Shown one piece after another: positions 25,963 through 39,721 of a stretch of DNA of 64,000 nt. The notes below the pieces were generated by a model, which saw only the letters and a program-made list of their open reading frames with translations, ran no database searches and had not been told where the DNA came from. Numbering within the stretch: position 1 is the first letter of the stretch; every line of letters starts with the position of its first letter. The DNA comes from Arthrobacter sp. ov407 (GTDB lineage: Bacteria; Actinomycetota; Actinomycetes; Actinomycetales; Micrococcaceae), in the NCBI RefSeq assembly GCF_900102895.1, contig NZ_FNGD01000007.1:209372-273371 (forward strand). The letters are read 5' to 3'. The position numbers and the translations under genes are program-made.

Positions 25963-26832
25963 ATGAAACTCTCCCCCCAGGTGACCCTGAACAACGGCGT
26001 ATTGATCGACCGGCTGGGGTTCGGGCTGTACAAGGTCCCCCCGGCCGACGCCGCCGCCCTGGTGACCATGGCGGTCGAGGCCGGCTACCGGCACTTCGAC
26101 ACCGCCGCCATGTACGGCAACGAGACCGGCGTCGGCAAGGGAATCGGTGCCCTGTCCGGATTTGAGGGCACGGGCGGCGGCCCCGGGGAAACCGCACCCT
26201 ACGTTTCCCGCCAGGACCTTTTCGTCACCACCAAGGTCTGGAATGACGACCACGGCTACGACGCCACGATGCGGGCGTTCGACACCTCGATCTCCAACCT
26301 CGGTTTGGAATACATCGACCTCTACCTCATCCATTGGCCGTGCGCGCGGCGCGGCCTGTTCCCGGAAACGTACCGCGCCCTGGAGACTCTGTACCGCGAG
26401 GGCAAGGTCCGTGCCATCGGCGTCAGCAACTTCCAGCCGGAGCATCTGGACCGGCTCCTGCAGACGGCGGAGGTGGTTCCTGCCGTGAACCAGATCGAGC
26501 TTCATCCGTGGCTGCAGCAGGATGAACTGCGGGAAAAGCACGAGGTGCTGGGCATCCGCACTGAGGCGTGGAGCCCTTTGGGCCGCGGCCAGGTCCTGCA
26601 GGATCCCGTGATCCTGGCCCTCGCCGCCGAACACGACCGCACGCCGGCGCAGATCATCCTCCGCTGGCACCTGCAACTTGGCAACATCGCCATCCCCAAG
26701 GCCAGCTCGTCCGGGCGCATCCGAGAAAACTTCGAGGTTTTCGATTTTGAGCTCACCCCGCTGGACATGTCGGAGATCGGCGGCCTCGAACGCGGCTTCC
26801 GGACCGGCTCCCACCCCGACAACGTCGCTTAG
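25963..26832 (+). CDS. Aldo/keto reductase
   Basis: 289 residues, a TIM-barrel NADPH-dependent reductase of carbonyl compounds. The catalytic tetrad is visible: Asp46 and Tyr51 in HFDTAAMYGNE, Lys91 in FVTTKVW and His124 in LIHWP. The nucleotide-binding end has IPKASSSGRIRENF. A Gly-rich insertion of about 20 residues (64-80) lies in the loop after the Tyr. The substrate cannot be told. It starts 83 bases after the regulator and 11 bases before the hydrolase, so it probably heads a three-gene operon. The ribosome-binding site is weak; the start is set by family length. Confidence 0.92.
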   Translation: MKLSPQVTLNNGVLIDRLGFGLYKVPPADAAALVTMAVEAGYRHFDTAAMYGNETGVGKGIGALSGFEGTGGGPGETAPYVSRQDLFVTTKVWNDDHGYDATMRAFDTSISNLGLEYIDLYLIHWPCARRGLFPETYRALETLYREGKVRAIGVSNFQPEHLDRLLQTAEVVPAVNQIELHPWLQQDELREKHEVLGIRTEAWSPLGRGQVLQDPVILALAAEHDRTPAQIILRWHLQLGNIAIPKASSSGRIRENFEVFDFELTPLDMSEIGGLERGFRTGSHPDNVA

Positions 26833-26843
26833 GATTCAAACCA

Positions 26844-27770
26844 ATGGAACAAGTGGATACCGGGTCCTCACGCACGCCCCTGTTCAGCGGCGGGCTTGAC
26901 GCCCGCACCCGGGCCGCGTCCGTGGAGGTTGACGGCGCCCGGATCGCGTACTGGGTCTACGAACCCGTCCGGGTCACCCCGGAGACCCGCACCATCCTGG
27001 TGGTGCACGGTTTCCGCGGCGACCACCACGGCCTGCTCCGGGTGGCGGACCAGCTGACAGACATGCGACTGATCATGCCGGACCTGCCCGGCTTCGGCAG
27101 CTCGGCCGCCTTCGAAGGGACCGAGCACAGCGTTCCCGCCTACGGCAGTTTCCTCGGCGGCTTCATGGCCGCGCTGGGCCTGGGCGCGGATACGGTCCTG
27201 CTGGGACATTCTTTCGGGTCGATCATCGCCAGCCATTTCGTGGCGGCCAACCCCGGCGCCGTGGCCGAACTGATCCTGGTCAATCCCATCGCGGCGCCCG
27301 CCCTCGAAGGGCCCAAGGGCCTGATGACGAAGCTTGCGGTGCTCTACTACGAGGCCGCGGCGCGCCTTCCCCGGCGGCTCGGCCTGGCCCTGCTGCGCAG
27401 CCAGGCGATCGTGCGGGTGATGAGCGTGACGATGGCCAAGACCGGGGACAAGGACATCCGCCGGTTCGTGCACGCCCAGCACAGCGCCTACTTCTCCTCC
27501 TTCGCGGACCGGGACAGCCTGCTTCAGGCCTTCAAGGCCTCGGTCGGCGGCAACGTCACAGAGGTGGCCGGCGAACTGACGCTGCCAGTGCTGCTGATCG
27601 CGGGTGAGAAGGACGAGATCGCCATGCTGGCGGACCAGCACAAACTCGCGGCGCGGCTTCCGAACGGGAGCTTGGAAGTTATTCCCGGCGTCGGGCACCT
27701 GATCCACTACGAGACCCCCGAACCCGCCGCCCGCTATATCCGACGCTTCCTAAAGGACCACGCCGCGTGA
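26844..27770 (+). CDS. Alpha/beta hydrolase
   Basis: 308 residues, alpha/beta-hydrolase fold. The oxyanion segment VVHGFRGDHHG and the nucleophile elbow GHSFGS (Ser123) are clear; the acid is probably the Asp in GEKDEIA and the His is in GVGHLIHYE. No signal peptide, so it acts in the cytoplasm. It follows the aldo/keto reductase by 11 bases and its TGA overlaps the GTG of the glycosyltransferase, which suggests coupling. The substrate is unknown. Confidence 0.92.
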   Translation: MEQVDTGSSRTPLFSGGLDARTRAASVEVDGARIAYWVYEPVRVTPETRTILVVHGFRGDHHGLLRVADQLTDMRLIMPDLPGFGSSAAFEGTEHSVPAYGSFLGGFMAALGLGADTVLLGHSFGSIIASHFVAANPGAVAELILVNPIAAPALEGPKGLMTKLAVLYYEAAARLPRRLGLALLRSQAIVRVMSVTMAKTGDKDIRRFVHAQHSAYFSSFADRDSLLQAFKASVGGNVTEVAGELTLPVLLIAGEKDEIAMLADQHKLAARLPNGSLEVIPGVGHLIHYETPEPAARYIRRFLKDHAA

Positions 27771-28858
27771 AGATTCTCATTGATGCCCGTTTCACCCGGC
27801 TGGACCAGCACGACGGCATCAGCCGCTACGGCGCCAGCCTGATCGCGGCGGCCGCCAAGATCGCCGACGTTTCGATGCTGATCAGCGACCCCCGCCAGCT
27901 CGCGCTCCTGCCCGAGGTTCCGTACACCGTGATCAACAGCCCGCTGTCCCCGGCCGAGCTCTTCGTGGCCGCGAGGGTCAACAAGCTGGGCGCGGACGTC
28001 GTGGTGTGCCCCATGCAGACCATGGGCAGCTGGGGCCGGAAGTACGCTCTGGTGCTGACCTTGCACGACCTCATCTATTACGAGCACCCCACCCCGCCCG
28101 GGTTCCTGCCAGCCCCGGTCAGGGTCCTGTGGCGCCTGTACCACAAGGCCTTCTGGCCCCAGCGGCTCCTGCTGAACAGGGCGGACATCGTGGCAACCAT
28201 CAGCTCCACCACGGCGGCCCTGATATCGAAGTACCGGCTCACCCGTCGTCCGGTCAGAATTGTCGGCAACGCTCCCCAGCACGGCCACACACCGCGCGAC
28301 CCCGGGGCGGGGGCCGACAAGACGCTGCTCTACATGGGTTCGTTCATGCCCTACAAGAACGTGGAGACCATGGTCCGCGGCATGGCGGAACTGCCGGACA
28401 TGACCCTCCATCTGTTGAGTCGCATCACCCCGGAGCGGCGGGCCGAGCTCGAGGCCCTGGCTCCGCTGGGCGCAAACATCGTCTTCCACAACGGCGTGAC
28501 CGACGCCGAGTACGAGACCCTCCTGGCGCGCACCACCGCCCTGATCAGCCTGTCCCGGGCCGAGGGCTACGGCCTGCCCCTGGTCGAGGCGATGTCGCAC
28601 GGCACGCCTGTGATCGCCAGCGACATCCCGATCTTCCGGGAAGTCGGCGACGACGCCGTCAGCTACGTGCATCCCGACTCGCCGTCGGAGTTTGCCGAGG
28701 CCGTGCGCGAGCTCGAGGACCCGGCCCTGTGGAAGACGCGTTCCCGCCGGTCAGTGGAGCGCGCCGCCGACTTTAGCTGGGACGAGTCGGCACGGCGGCT
28801 CGTGGCCGTCGCCGAAGAGGCCGTCGCGCTCCGGGACCGGCCTCGCGGCCGGAAATAG
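27767..28858 (+). CDS. Family 4 glycosyltransferase
   Basis: 363 residues, a GT-B fold retaining glycosyltransferase. The N-terminal half starts MKILIDARFTRLDQHDGISR; the C-terminal half has LLYMGSFMPYKNVETMV and the GT4 E-x7-E signature in SRAEGYGLPLVEAMSHGTPV. Such enzymes transfer a sugar (often mannose or glucose) to lipid or glycan acceptors in actinobacteria; donor and acceptor are unknown. The GTG start overlaps the hydrolase stop (GTGA). It is the last gene of the three-gene group, followed by a hairpin. Confidence 0.9.
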   Translation: MKILIDARFTRLDQHDGISRYGASLIAAAAKIADVSMLISDPRQLALLPEVPYTVINSPLSPAELFVAARVNKLGADVVVCPMQTMGSWGRKYALVLTLHDLIYYEHPTPPGFLPAPVRVLWRLYHKAFWPQRLLLNRADIVATISSTTAALISKYRLTRRPVRIVGNAPQHGHTPRDPGAGADKTLLYMGSFMPYKNVETMVRGMAELPDMTLHLLSRITPERRAELEALAPLGANIVFHNGVTDAEYETLLARTTALISLSRAEGYGLPLVEAMSHGTPVIASDIPIFREVGDDAVSYVHPDSPSEFAEAVRELEDPALWKTRSRRSVERAADFSWDESARRLVAVAEEAVALRDRPRGRK

Positions 28859-28879
28859 CCGGAACGGCTGTAAGTGGCC

Positions 28880-28902
28880 GGCGCGGGGAACCACTCCGCG
28901 CC
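28880..28902 (+). terminator. Hairpin after the glycosyltransferase
   Basis: GGCGCGG (28880-28886) pairs with CCGCGCC (28896-28902) around a 9-base loop, 22 bases after the glycosyltransferase stop. There is no T-run. The remaining ~175 bases to the priA stop hold nothing recognisable. Confidence 0.5.
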
Positions 28903-29077
28903 GCACTCGCATCGAGGCGGGCATGACGCCGGGGCCACGAGTCGCCGAGCACCGATTTGTCACAGAGGGTCGCAATAGGAGCCTCATTCCGGCCATCTGT
29001 GGCGAATGGCCGCCAGCATGCGAAGGGCTTCGGTCCATCCCTGAGTGGTGGTGCCTTCGATGAGTTTGTGGAAGGTC

Positions 29078-31267
29078 CTAGAGGACGTCCACGCCGTCCA
29101 GGCGCAACTGCACCGGGTCGTCGCTGCGCTTGGCTGCGGCTGCCGCCTTGACGGCCCGCATGACGGCCGTGGCCTCCGCGGCCTGGGCGTAGGGGATGAA
29201 CAGCAGGGTCCGGACCTCCTCGCCGGAATCCCGCGGCGCAGAATCCCGCGGCGCAGATTCCCGAGGCGGCGTGCGGCCGGCGCCCGTGGCCGCCGGCAGT
29301 ATGACGGGCGCGGGCCCGGCCGTCCGGAGGACGGTTCCCTGCGCCGCCAGCCGCTGCTGAATGGCCTCCGTGAAATGCCCAACGGCGGTCCTGCCGCCGG
29401 TGACGGAGGCGACCCGCACAGCGGGCGGCAGCTGCAGCTCCTGCCGCAGGGCCAGTTCCCGGCTGGCGTACCCGGCGGGATCCCAGCGCAGCAGGGCGCC
29501 CACCCCGGCGGCGTCGTCCGCGGTAATGACCACCAGGCCGCCGTCGTGTGCCGGCCGCACCAGGGCCGCGGCGTTGAACCAGCGGCGGACTGCGTCCTCC
29601 CCCGCCCTCAGGTTTTCCCGGCGCAGCAGCGAGTCGCCGTCGAGCAGCAGGGCTGCGGCGTACCCGCCGGTGGCCACCGGTTCGGCTCCGACGGTGGCGA
29701 CCACGAGGGCGCTCGTCTCCGGCACGGTGGCCTTGATCTGGTCCCCAGAGGAGGTGACGACCGGTTTTCCCGGAAACGCCCGGCCGAGCTCCTCCGCCGT
29801 GCGGAGGGCTCCCGTGGCGCCACGCCGGAGCCTGACACCGTTGCACGTGCCGCAGCGCCACACCGGGGCCGGGGACGAGCACCAGCGGCATTGCGGCACG
29901 GCGCTGCTTCCGCCCGGTCCGGCGATCGCCAGGGGGCCGCTGCAGGCGGTGCAGCGTGCCGGTTCCCGGCAGGTTTCGCACACCAGCGAGGGAGCGTAGC
30001 CGGCTCGGGCCACCTGGACCAGCACCGGACCTCGTTCCAGGCCTTCCTTGGCAGCCCGCCAGGCCGCGCCGGGGAGGCGGGCGATGCGGGCGAGCGGGTC
30101 ATGTTCGAGTTCATAGCTGTCGGCCGTGTTCAGGACGCGCGGGACTGTCCGCCGGAGGACGGTTCGCTCAGCTTCCACGGCCTGTGCCCAGCCGGAGACG
30201 ACCAGCCGCTCCGTTTCGGTGCTGCGTGAATGGGCGGCAAGCAGGCACGCGGCGCCCTCCTGGCCCGCCCGGAGCAGGAGTACTTCGCGGGAGTGCGCGT
30301 ATGGGGAGCGCTGCTCTATGTGGAGGTCGTCGCCGTCGTCCCAGCAGACCACGAGCCCAAGGTTCCGCACCGGCGCGTAGGCCGCGGACCGCGTGCCCAC
30401 GGCGACCCCGGCCGCGCCGCTGAGGACGCGCAGGAAGCTGCGGTAGCGCGGTGTCTGGCCGTCGTCTGCGGTGAGCCGGGCGACGTCGCCGGCCGGAAGG
30501 AGTTCCAGCAGGGCAGACTCCACGCGGTCGAGGTCCCGGTAGTCGGGCACCACCACGACGGCGCCGCGACCGGAGATCCGCACAGCGGCCACAGCTTCCG
30601 CGACCATCCGCGGCCAGCCGCCGGGCCCGTACCCCTGGAGGGCGGACAGCACGGCCCGGGGCGACTCCCCCGCGACGAGGTGGGACAGGAACGCCGGACC
30701 GTTGCGGTACGTGGCCCAGACGCTGCCCGCGGCCGGTGACGGAAGCGACACGTCGGTCGCTAGACCGAACGTCTCAGTACCGAACAGCTCGGGATCGAGC
30801 CGGCCGTCCGGGGCGAATTCCTTTTCGAGTTTGGCCATGCGTGGGGGCACGGCAACCCGCAGGACATCGCTGACCGTTCCGGCGTAACGTGAGGCGATCC
30901 GGCCGGCGAGCTCGGCCACCGCAGGGGTGAGGACCGGAACGGGAGAGAGTACTTTGTGCAGTGGCACAAGGGGGTGGCCGGCGTCGGACCCGGCCGTGCG
31001 CTCGAGCAGGTAGCCGGTCAGTTCCTGCCCGTTGAACTTCACCTTGACCCGGACTCCGGGCAAGGCGTCGGCGTCGAGGGCGGCCGGCACGCTGTAATCG
31101 AAAGGCCGGTCCAGGTGTGGCAGCGAGGATTCGATCAGCACCCGCGCCACCGGCAGCTGGGCAGCAAGGGCGGGCCCGGACGCTTCCGCGGCGGAGGCGG
31201 GAAAGCCCTGGAGCAGGGACAGCTGCTGGGGTTCGCCCGGCGCGCCGCCGGCAGGACTGCGACTCAC
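29078..31267 (-). CDS. priA: Primosomal protein N' (PriA), ATPase motifs lost
   Basis: 729 residues. PriA restarts replication at collapsed forks. The N-terminal 3'-DNA-binding domain (RVLIESSLPHLDRPFDYSVP) and the zinc-binding region with four Cys pairs (CETC, CTAC, CRWC, CGTC) are kept. The Walker A position reads GYGPGGWP (212-219) instead of GxGxGKT, and the DEEH box reads WDDGD (309-313). Helicase activity is therefore unlikely, as is known for actinobacterial PriA proteins, and the role may be structural. The GTG start has GGGAGG eight bases upstream. It lies downstream of metK but is separated from it by a strong hairpin. Confidence 0.93.
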   Translation of the reverse strand: MSRSPAGGAPGEPQQLSLLQGFPASAAEASGPALAAQLPVARVLIESSLPHLDRPFDYSVPAALDADALPGVRVKVKFNGQELTGYLLERTAGSDAGHPLVPLHKVLSPVPVLTPAVAELAGRIASRYAGTVSDVLRVAVPPRMAKLEKEFAPDGRLDPELFGTETFGLATDVSLPSPAAGSVWATYRNGPAFLSHLVAGESPRAVLSALQGYGPGGWPRMVAEAVAAVRISGRGAVVVVPDYRDLDRVESALLELLPAGDVARLTADDGQTPRYRSFLRVLSGAAGVAVGTRSAAYAPVRNLGLVVCWDDGDDLHIEQRSPYAHSREVLLLRAGQEGAACLLAAHSRSTETERLVVSGWAQAVEAERTVLRRTVPRVLNTADSYELEHDPLARIARLPGAAWRAAKEGLERGPVLVQVARAGYAPSLVCETCREPARCTACSGPLAIAGPGGSSAVPQCRWCSSPAPVWRCGTCNGVRLRRGATGALRTAEELGRAFPGKPVVTSSGDQIKATVPETSALVVATVGAEPVATGGYAAALLLDGDSLLRRENLRAGEDAVRRWFNAAALVRPAHDGGLVVITADDAAGVGALLRWDPAGYASRELALRQELQLPPAVRVASVTGGRTAVGHFTEAIQQRLAAQGTVLRTAGPAPVILPAATGAGRTPPRESAPRDSAPRDSGEEVRTLLFIPYAQAAEATAVMRAVKAAAAAKRSDDPVQLRLDGVDVL

Positions 31268-31312
31268 GGCTCATACCTCCCTTTGGGCTCGTTCGACAAC
31301 GCCACCGGATAG

Positions 31313-31346
31313 ACAAGAACACCGACTAAACAAGAACACCGGCTAA
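31313..31346. repeat. 17-bp tandem repeat upstream of priA
   Basis: ACAAGAACACCGACTAA (31313-31329) is followed directly by ACAAGAACACCGGCTAA (31330-31346), one mismatch. It lies between the metK terminator and the priA start, probably in the priA leader or promoter. Confidence 0.85.
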
Positions 31347-31363
31347 ATGCGAACCGTTTAGAA

Positions 31364-31409
31364 ATGTGCTGTAGCCAGGCCACCGGAGGGCGGCCTGGCT
31401 ACAGCACAT
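31364..31409 (-). terminator. metK terminator
   Basis: Perfect 18-base-pair stem (31364-31381 with 31392-31409; outer end ATGTGCTGTAGCC) with a 10-base loop, 68 bases after the metK stop. It separates metK from priA on the same strand. Confidence 0.8.
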
Positions 31410-31477
31410 CACACAGGACTGACAAACTCACCGTCAAAACAAACCGACGAGACGGCTTCGGACGCTGTGGCACGGCC

Positions 31478-32713
<1,236 letters not shown>

Positions 32714-32789
32714 TCAACTACCTTACTGGTTGGAAAACGGACGTCCGGCGGCGTGTGTCCCCGTGCTAAGGAGATGTTGGTTACGCCGG

Positions 32790-34097
32790 CTACGCCGGCG
32801 GTACAGCCCGGCTCAGCTCGGCGCTGATCCGGTCGATCACGGCAGCCGCGACGTCGGATTTGGAACCCGACGCCTCTTGGGGTTCGGAGCCGTCGCGGGA
32901 AAGGATGACTACGGAGTTCGTGTCTTCGCCAAAGACCAAGTCCTGGCCCACCTGGTTGACGACCAGCAGGTCACAGGCCTTCCGGTGCAGCTTGTCCCGG
33001 GCGTACTCGAGGACGTCGCCGCCGGCGTCGCCGGTCTCGGCGGCAAAGCCGACGATCAGCTGATCCCGGGACGCGGCGTCGCGGACCTCGACGAGTTCCC
33101 GCAGGATGTCGGGGTTGCGCACCAGGTTGATCACCGGGTCGGCGACGTCGTCGCGCTTCTTGATCTTCGTTCCGGAGACGTCTGCCGGGCGGAAGTCCGC
33201 GACGGCGGCGGCCATGATGACGACGTCGGAGTCGGCGGCCGCGTGCAGCGCCGCCTTCCGCAGCTCCAGGGCAGTCTCGACCTGGACGACTTCGACGCCG
33301 GCGGGGGCCGGGACCTCCATGTGGGCGGCCAGCAGCCGGACGCGGGCGCCGGCCTCGAGCGCGGCCGCGGCCAGGGCCACGCCCTGTTTGCCGGAGGAGC
33401 GGTTGCCGAGGAACCGCACGGGGTCCAGCGGTTCCCGGGTGCCGCCGGCGCTGATGGTCACAGTGAGCCCGGTCAGGGCCCGGACCGCCGCCGGTGCCGC
33501 CGACGGTGCGGCCGGCGCCCCCGCCGGTGCCGCCGACGGTGCGGCCGGCGCCCCCGCCGTAGCAACGGATGCGCCGGCGAGGGCCATGGCGGCGGAGAAG
33601 ATCGCCTCGGGCTCGGGCAACCGGCCGGGACCGGAGTCGGCGCCGGTCAGGCGGCCACTCGCGGGTTCCAGCACGGTGACGCCGCGGCTGCGCAGGGTTT
33701 CGACGTTGGCTTCGGTGGCGGGGTGCTGCCACATTTCGGTGTGCATGGCCGGGGCCATGAGCACCGGGCAGTCGCCGGCCATCAGCAGGGTGTTGGTCAG
33801 GAGGTCATCGGCCTGGCCGGTGGCCGCGCGGGCCAGGAGATCGGCCGTGGCCGGGGCCACGACGATCAGTTCGGCCTCGTGGCCGAGCCGGACATGGTTG
33901 ACCGTGTGGACGGCGTCGAACACGCTGTTGCTCACCGGGTGCCCGGAAAGGGCCTCCCACGTGGCGACGCCGACGAAGCGGGTGGCCGCCTCGGTGGGGA
34001 TGACCGTGACGTCATGCCCGGCTTCAGTAAAAAGCCGGAGGAGCGACGCCACCTTGTAGGCGGCAATCCCTCCCCCGACTCCGAGGACTATGCGCAC
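32790..34097 (-). CDS. coaBC: Phosphopantothenoylcysteine synthetase/decarboxylase (CoaBC)
   Basis: 435 residues, two fused enzymes of coenzyme A synthesis. The N-terminal flavoprotein decarboxylase (CoaC) has GVGGGIAAYKVASLLRLF, the His in TVNHVRLG, and PAMHTEMW. The C-terminal ligase (CoaB) has ISAGGTREPLDPVRFLGNRS and AAAVADFRP, and Lys residues in SGTKIKKRDD. The linker is lengthened by a duplicated Ala/Pro-rich segment (APAAPSAAPAG twice) coming from a 33-base DNA duplication. The start is GTG with GGAG five bases upstream. It lies downstream of rpoZ (52 bases), in the conserved order mIHF-gmk-rpoZ-coaBC-metK. Confidence 0.96.
   Translation of the reverse strand: MRIVLGVGGGIAAYKVASLLRLFTEAGHDVTVIPTEAATRFVGVATWEALSGHPVSNSVFDAVHTVNHVRLGHEAELIVVAPATADLLARAATGQADDLLTNTLLMAGDCPVLMAPAMHTEMWQHPATEANVETLRSRGVTVLEPASGRLTGADSGPGRLPEPEAIFSAAMALAGASVATAGAPAAPSAAPAGAPAAPSAAPAAVRALTGLTVTISAGGTREPLDPVRFLGNRSSGKQGVALAAAALEAGARVRLLAAHMEVPAPAGVEVVQVETALELRKAALHAAADSDVVIMAAAVADFRPADVSGTKIKKRDDVADPVINLVRNPDILRELVEVRDAASRDQLIVGFAAETGDAGGDVLEYARDKLHRKACDLLVVNQVGQDLVFGEDTNSVVILSRDGSEPQEASGSKSDVAAAVIDRISAELSRAVPPA
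33490..33555. repeat. 33-bp perfect tandem duplication in coaBC
   Basis: Two identical 33-base copies (33490-33522 and 33523-33555) start GCCGGTGCCGCCGACGGTGC. The duplication is in frame and adds 11 residues to the linker between the CoaC and CoaB domains. Identity of the copies suggests a recent event. Confidence 0.9.
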
Positions 34098-34149
34098 GTG
34101 ATCTCCGTCAGCAGGCAGTCTGTTTACTTGGCTCTTCCCGCGGAGGGAA

Positions 34150-34410
34150 TTACTCTGCGGCTTCGATCGGCGTGGAGACGAGCTTGCCTTCGTTGATCTC
34201 GCGCAGCGCGATCGACAGGGACTTCTCGTTCAGCTTGGTGTCGACCAGCGGACCAACGTACTCAAACAGGCCCTCATGCAGCTGGGCGTAGTACGCGTTG
34301 ATCTGGCGTGCGCGCTTGGCACCAAAAATCACCAGTCCGTACTTCGAGTCGGCGGCCTTCAGCAGCTCGTCGATCGGCGGGTTGATGATGCCTTCAAGGT
34401 TCGTGGACAC
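34150..34410 (-). CDS. rpoZ: RNA polymerase omega subunit
   Basis: 86 residues. Omega helps assemble RNA polymerase by binding beta'. The helix [20 protein letters not shown] and [13 protein letters not shown] are typical of actinobacterial omega. GTG start with GGAG five bases upstream. It sits between gmk (39 bases) and coaBC on the same strand. Confidence 0.96.
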   Translation of the reverse strand: MSTNLEGIINPPIDELLKAADSKYGLVIFGAKRARQINAYYAQLHEGLFEYVGPLVDTKLNEKSLSIALREINEGKLVSTPIEAAE

Positions 34411-34449
34411 GAATTCTCCAAATTCTAACGGGCCGGTACGTCCCGGCGC

Positions 34450-35022
34450 CTAGCGCGGGTTCGGGGTCAGCCCCATGAGTGAAACAAGCTCGTCCGCTGC
34501 CCGACGAACGTCATCATTGATAACGGTGTGGTCGAACTCCGGTTCAGCGGCAAGTTCTAGTTTAGCGGTTTCCAGCCTCTGCTGCTGTTCTTCGGCGCTT
34601 TCCGTGCCGCGGCCGACCAGCCGGCGGACCATTTCGTCCCAGCTCGGGGGCGCCAGGAACACAAACTGGGCGTCCGGGACGGCCTGCTTGACCTGCCGGG
34701 CGCCCTGCAGATCGATCTCCAGCAACACCGAGCGGCCCTCGGCAATGGCGGCGTCAACCGTGCTGCGCAGCGTGCCGTAGCGGTTCCGGCCGTGGACGAC
34801 GGCCCATTCGAGCAGTTCGCCGTTTTCGATCAGGGAATCGAATTCCTCGGCCGACTTGAAGAAGTAGTGGATCCCGTCCTGCTCCCCCGGCCGCGGTGGG
34901 CGCGTCGTGGCCGATACGGACAGCCAGACGCCGGGGTAGTTGTCCCGGATGTAGGTGGACACGGTGCCTTTGCCAACAGCCGTCGGGCCGGCGAGGACTG
35001 TCAGTCCCGGATTCTTGGTCAC
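34450..35022 (-). CDS. gmk: Guanylate kinase
   Basis: 190 residues. It converts GMP to GDP with ATP. The P-loop is GPTAVGKGT (residues 12-20), followed by [20 protein letters not shown] and [17 protein letters not shown], all family signatures. The start is GTG (34 kb end of the mIHF-gmk gap of 41 bases). Length is normal. Part of the mIHF-gmk-rpoZ-coaBC group. Confidence 0.97.
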   Translation of the reverse strand: MTKNPGLTVLAGPTAVGKGTVSTYIRDNYPGVWLSVSATTRPPRPGEQDGIHYFFKSAEEFDSLIENGELLEWAVVHGRNRYGTLRSTVDAAIAEGRSVLLEIDLQGARQVKQAVPDAQFVFLAPPSWDEMVRRLVGRGTESAEEQQQRLETAKLELAAEPEFDHTVINDDVRRAADELVSLMGLTPNPR

Positions 35023-35063
35023 ATATTCCTTTGGGCGGTGGTGGGGCAGCTCGGCGGGCCGAG

Positions 35064-35381
35064 CTATTTGTCGTCAATAAAATCTACCAGCGCGCGGCGC
35101 TGGTGGATTCCCAGGCCCCGGACCCGTCGGGATTGTGCGATGCCGAGCTGGTCCATGATGGCCGCCGCCCGGACCCGGCCGATCCCGGGCAGGGCTTCGA
35201 GCAGCTCCACGATTCTCATGCGGGCAATGGCGTCGTCGGTTTCGGCGGCACTGATGATTTTGGCGATAGTCAGTTCTCCCGACTTGAGCCGCTCTTTTGC
35301 CTCGGCCCTGGTGGCTCTTGCGGCGGCAGCCTTGCGAAGGGCGTCGGAACGCTCCTGCGGAGTGAGGGGTCTCAAACTCAC
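35064..35381 (-). CDS. mihF: Actinobacterial integration host factor (mIHF)
   Basis: 105 residues. A nucleoid-associated protein that binds and bends DNA, specific to actinobacteria and unrelated to the IhfAB fold. The C-terminal half [20 protein letters not shown] then [20 protein letters not shown] is a helix-hairpin-like DNA-binding segment; the N-terminal half is a long basic helix. The GTG at 35379-35381 was chosen because GGAGG lies seven bases before it; the frame continues 11 codons upstream. It heads the gmk-rpoZ-coaBC group. Confidence 0.95.
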   Translation of the reverse strand: MSLRPLTPQERSDALRKAAAARATRAEAKERLKSGELTIAKIISAAETDDAIARMRIVELLEALPGIGRVRAAAIMDQLGIAQSRRVRGLGIHQRRALVDFIDDK

Positions 35382-35512
35382 TGGAAGTCCTCCCTGCATG
35401 GCGGGACGGGGCACCCTTGCCCTTGCCCCGAACCTACAGTCTGGCGGCGGCAGAAATCAATGGAAATCTGAGGGACGCCGGCATGCCAAAGAAGGCCATG
35501 GTCCGAAAGCCA

Positions 35513-35549
35513 GCCGGCCCGGGTCCGGGTGCTCCGGTCCCGGGCCGGC
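35513..35549 (-). terminator. Terminator at the end of the pyr operon
   Basis: GCCGGCCCGGG (35513-35523) pairs perfectly with CCCGGGCCGGC (35539-35549) around a 15-base loop, 14 bases after the pyrF stop. The rest of the 180-base gap to the mIHF start holds the mIHF promoter region; no clear promoter boxes were seen. Confidence 0.75.
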
Positions 35550-35562
35550 AGGGCGGCTGCCG

Positions 35563-36421
35563 CTAGGCTGCGAGGAGTTCGTCGAGGGTGCGCCGTGCGG
35601 CATCCCGGAGGGACTGCACCTGCGGTCCCGCGCCGAGGATGTCCCGGCTTGAGGTGCCCAGAACCTGGGGGTAGGCCGCACCGAAAGTGCGGCGCAGGTC
35701 CGCGGCCGTGGCGCCCTGCGCACCCAGCCCGGGGGCGAGGATAGGCCCGCGGACCGCTGCCAGGTCCAGATCCAGTGCGGTGAGCGCGGAGCCCACCGTG
35801 GCGCCGACCACCAGGCCCACGGAACCGAGTGGACCGTCATACCGGCGGTTCTCCGCCGCGGCCGCTTCCGTGATCCGCCGCGCGACGGAGTCCGTCCCGC
35901 CGACGTGCTGGACCGAGGCGCCTTCCGGGTTCGAGGTCAGCGCGAGGACGAACACGCCGCGCCCGGTCTCGGCCGCCAGGTCCAGGGCGGGCCGGAGCGA
36001 CTCAAAGCCCAGGTACGGGCTCAGCGTGACCGAATCCGCGGCCAGCGCCGAGCCGTCCCGCAGCCAGGCGTCAGCGTAGGCGGCCATGGTGGAGCCGATG
36101 TCGCCACGTTTGGCGTCCGCAATGCTCAGCACGGAGGCTTCCGCCGCCGCGGCCAAGGTGCGTTCGAGCACGGCGATTCCAGCCGAGCCGTGCCGCTCGT
36201 ACAGGGCCACCTGCGGCTTCACCGCGGCAGCGAGGGAGGCCACGGCCTCCAGGACGGTCAGCGAGAAGCGTTCCAGCCCGGCGGCGTCGTCAGTCAGCCC
36301 CCAGCACTGCATGAGCGCCGGGTGCGGGTCGATGCCGACGCACAGCGGGCCGCGGTCCGCCATGGCCCGACCCAGCCGGGAGCCGAACGACTCCCGGCCG
36401 GCCGTTGCGGCGGTGGATGCC

Positions 36422-36429
<8 letters not shown>
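35563..36429 (-). CDS. pyrF: Orotidine 5'-phosphate decarboxylase
   Basis: 288 residues. It makes UMP from OMP, the last step of de novo pyrimidine synthesis. The active-site motif [18 protein letters not shown] and [14 protein letters not shown] identify the longer type-2 class found in actinobacteria. The ATG at 36427-36429 overlaps the carB stop by eight bases, in another frame, so translation is probably coupled. The same frame stays open into carB but that part has no family similarity. It ends the operon and is followed by a hairpin. Confidence 0.96.

Positions 36430-39720
<3,291 letters not shown>

Positions 39721-39721
<1 letters not shown>

Noticed and set aside
32714..32789. Possible SAM riboswitch upstream of metK
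   Set aside because: The gap is only 76 bases and shows no SAM-box pattern.
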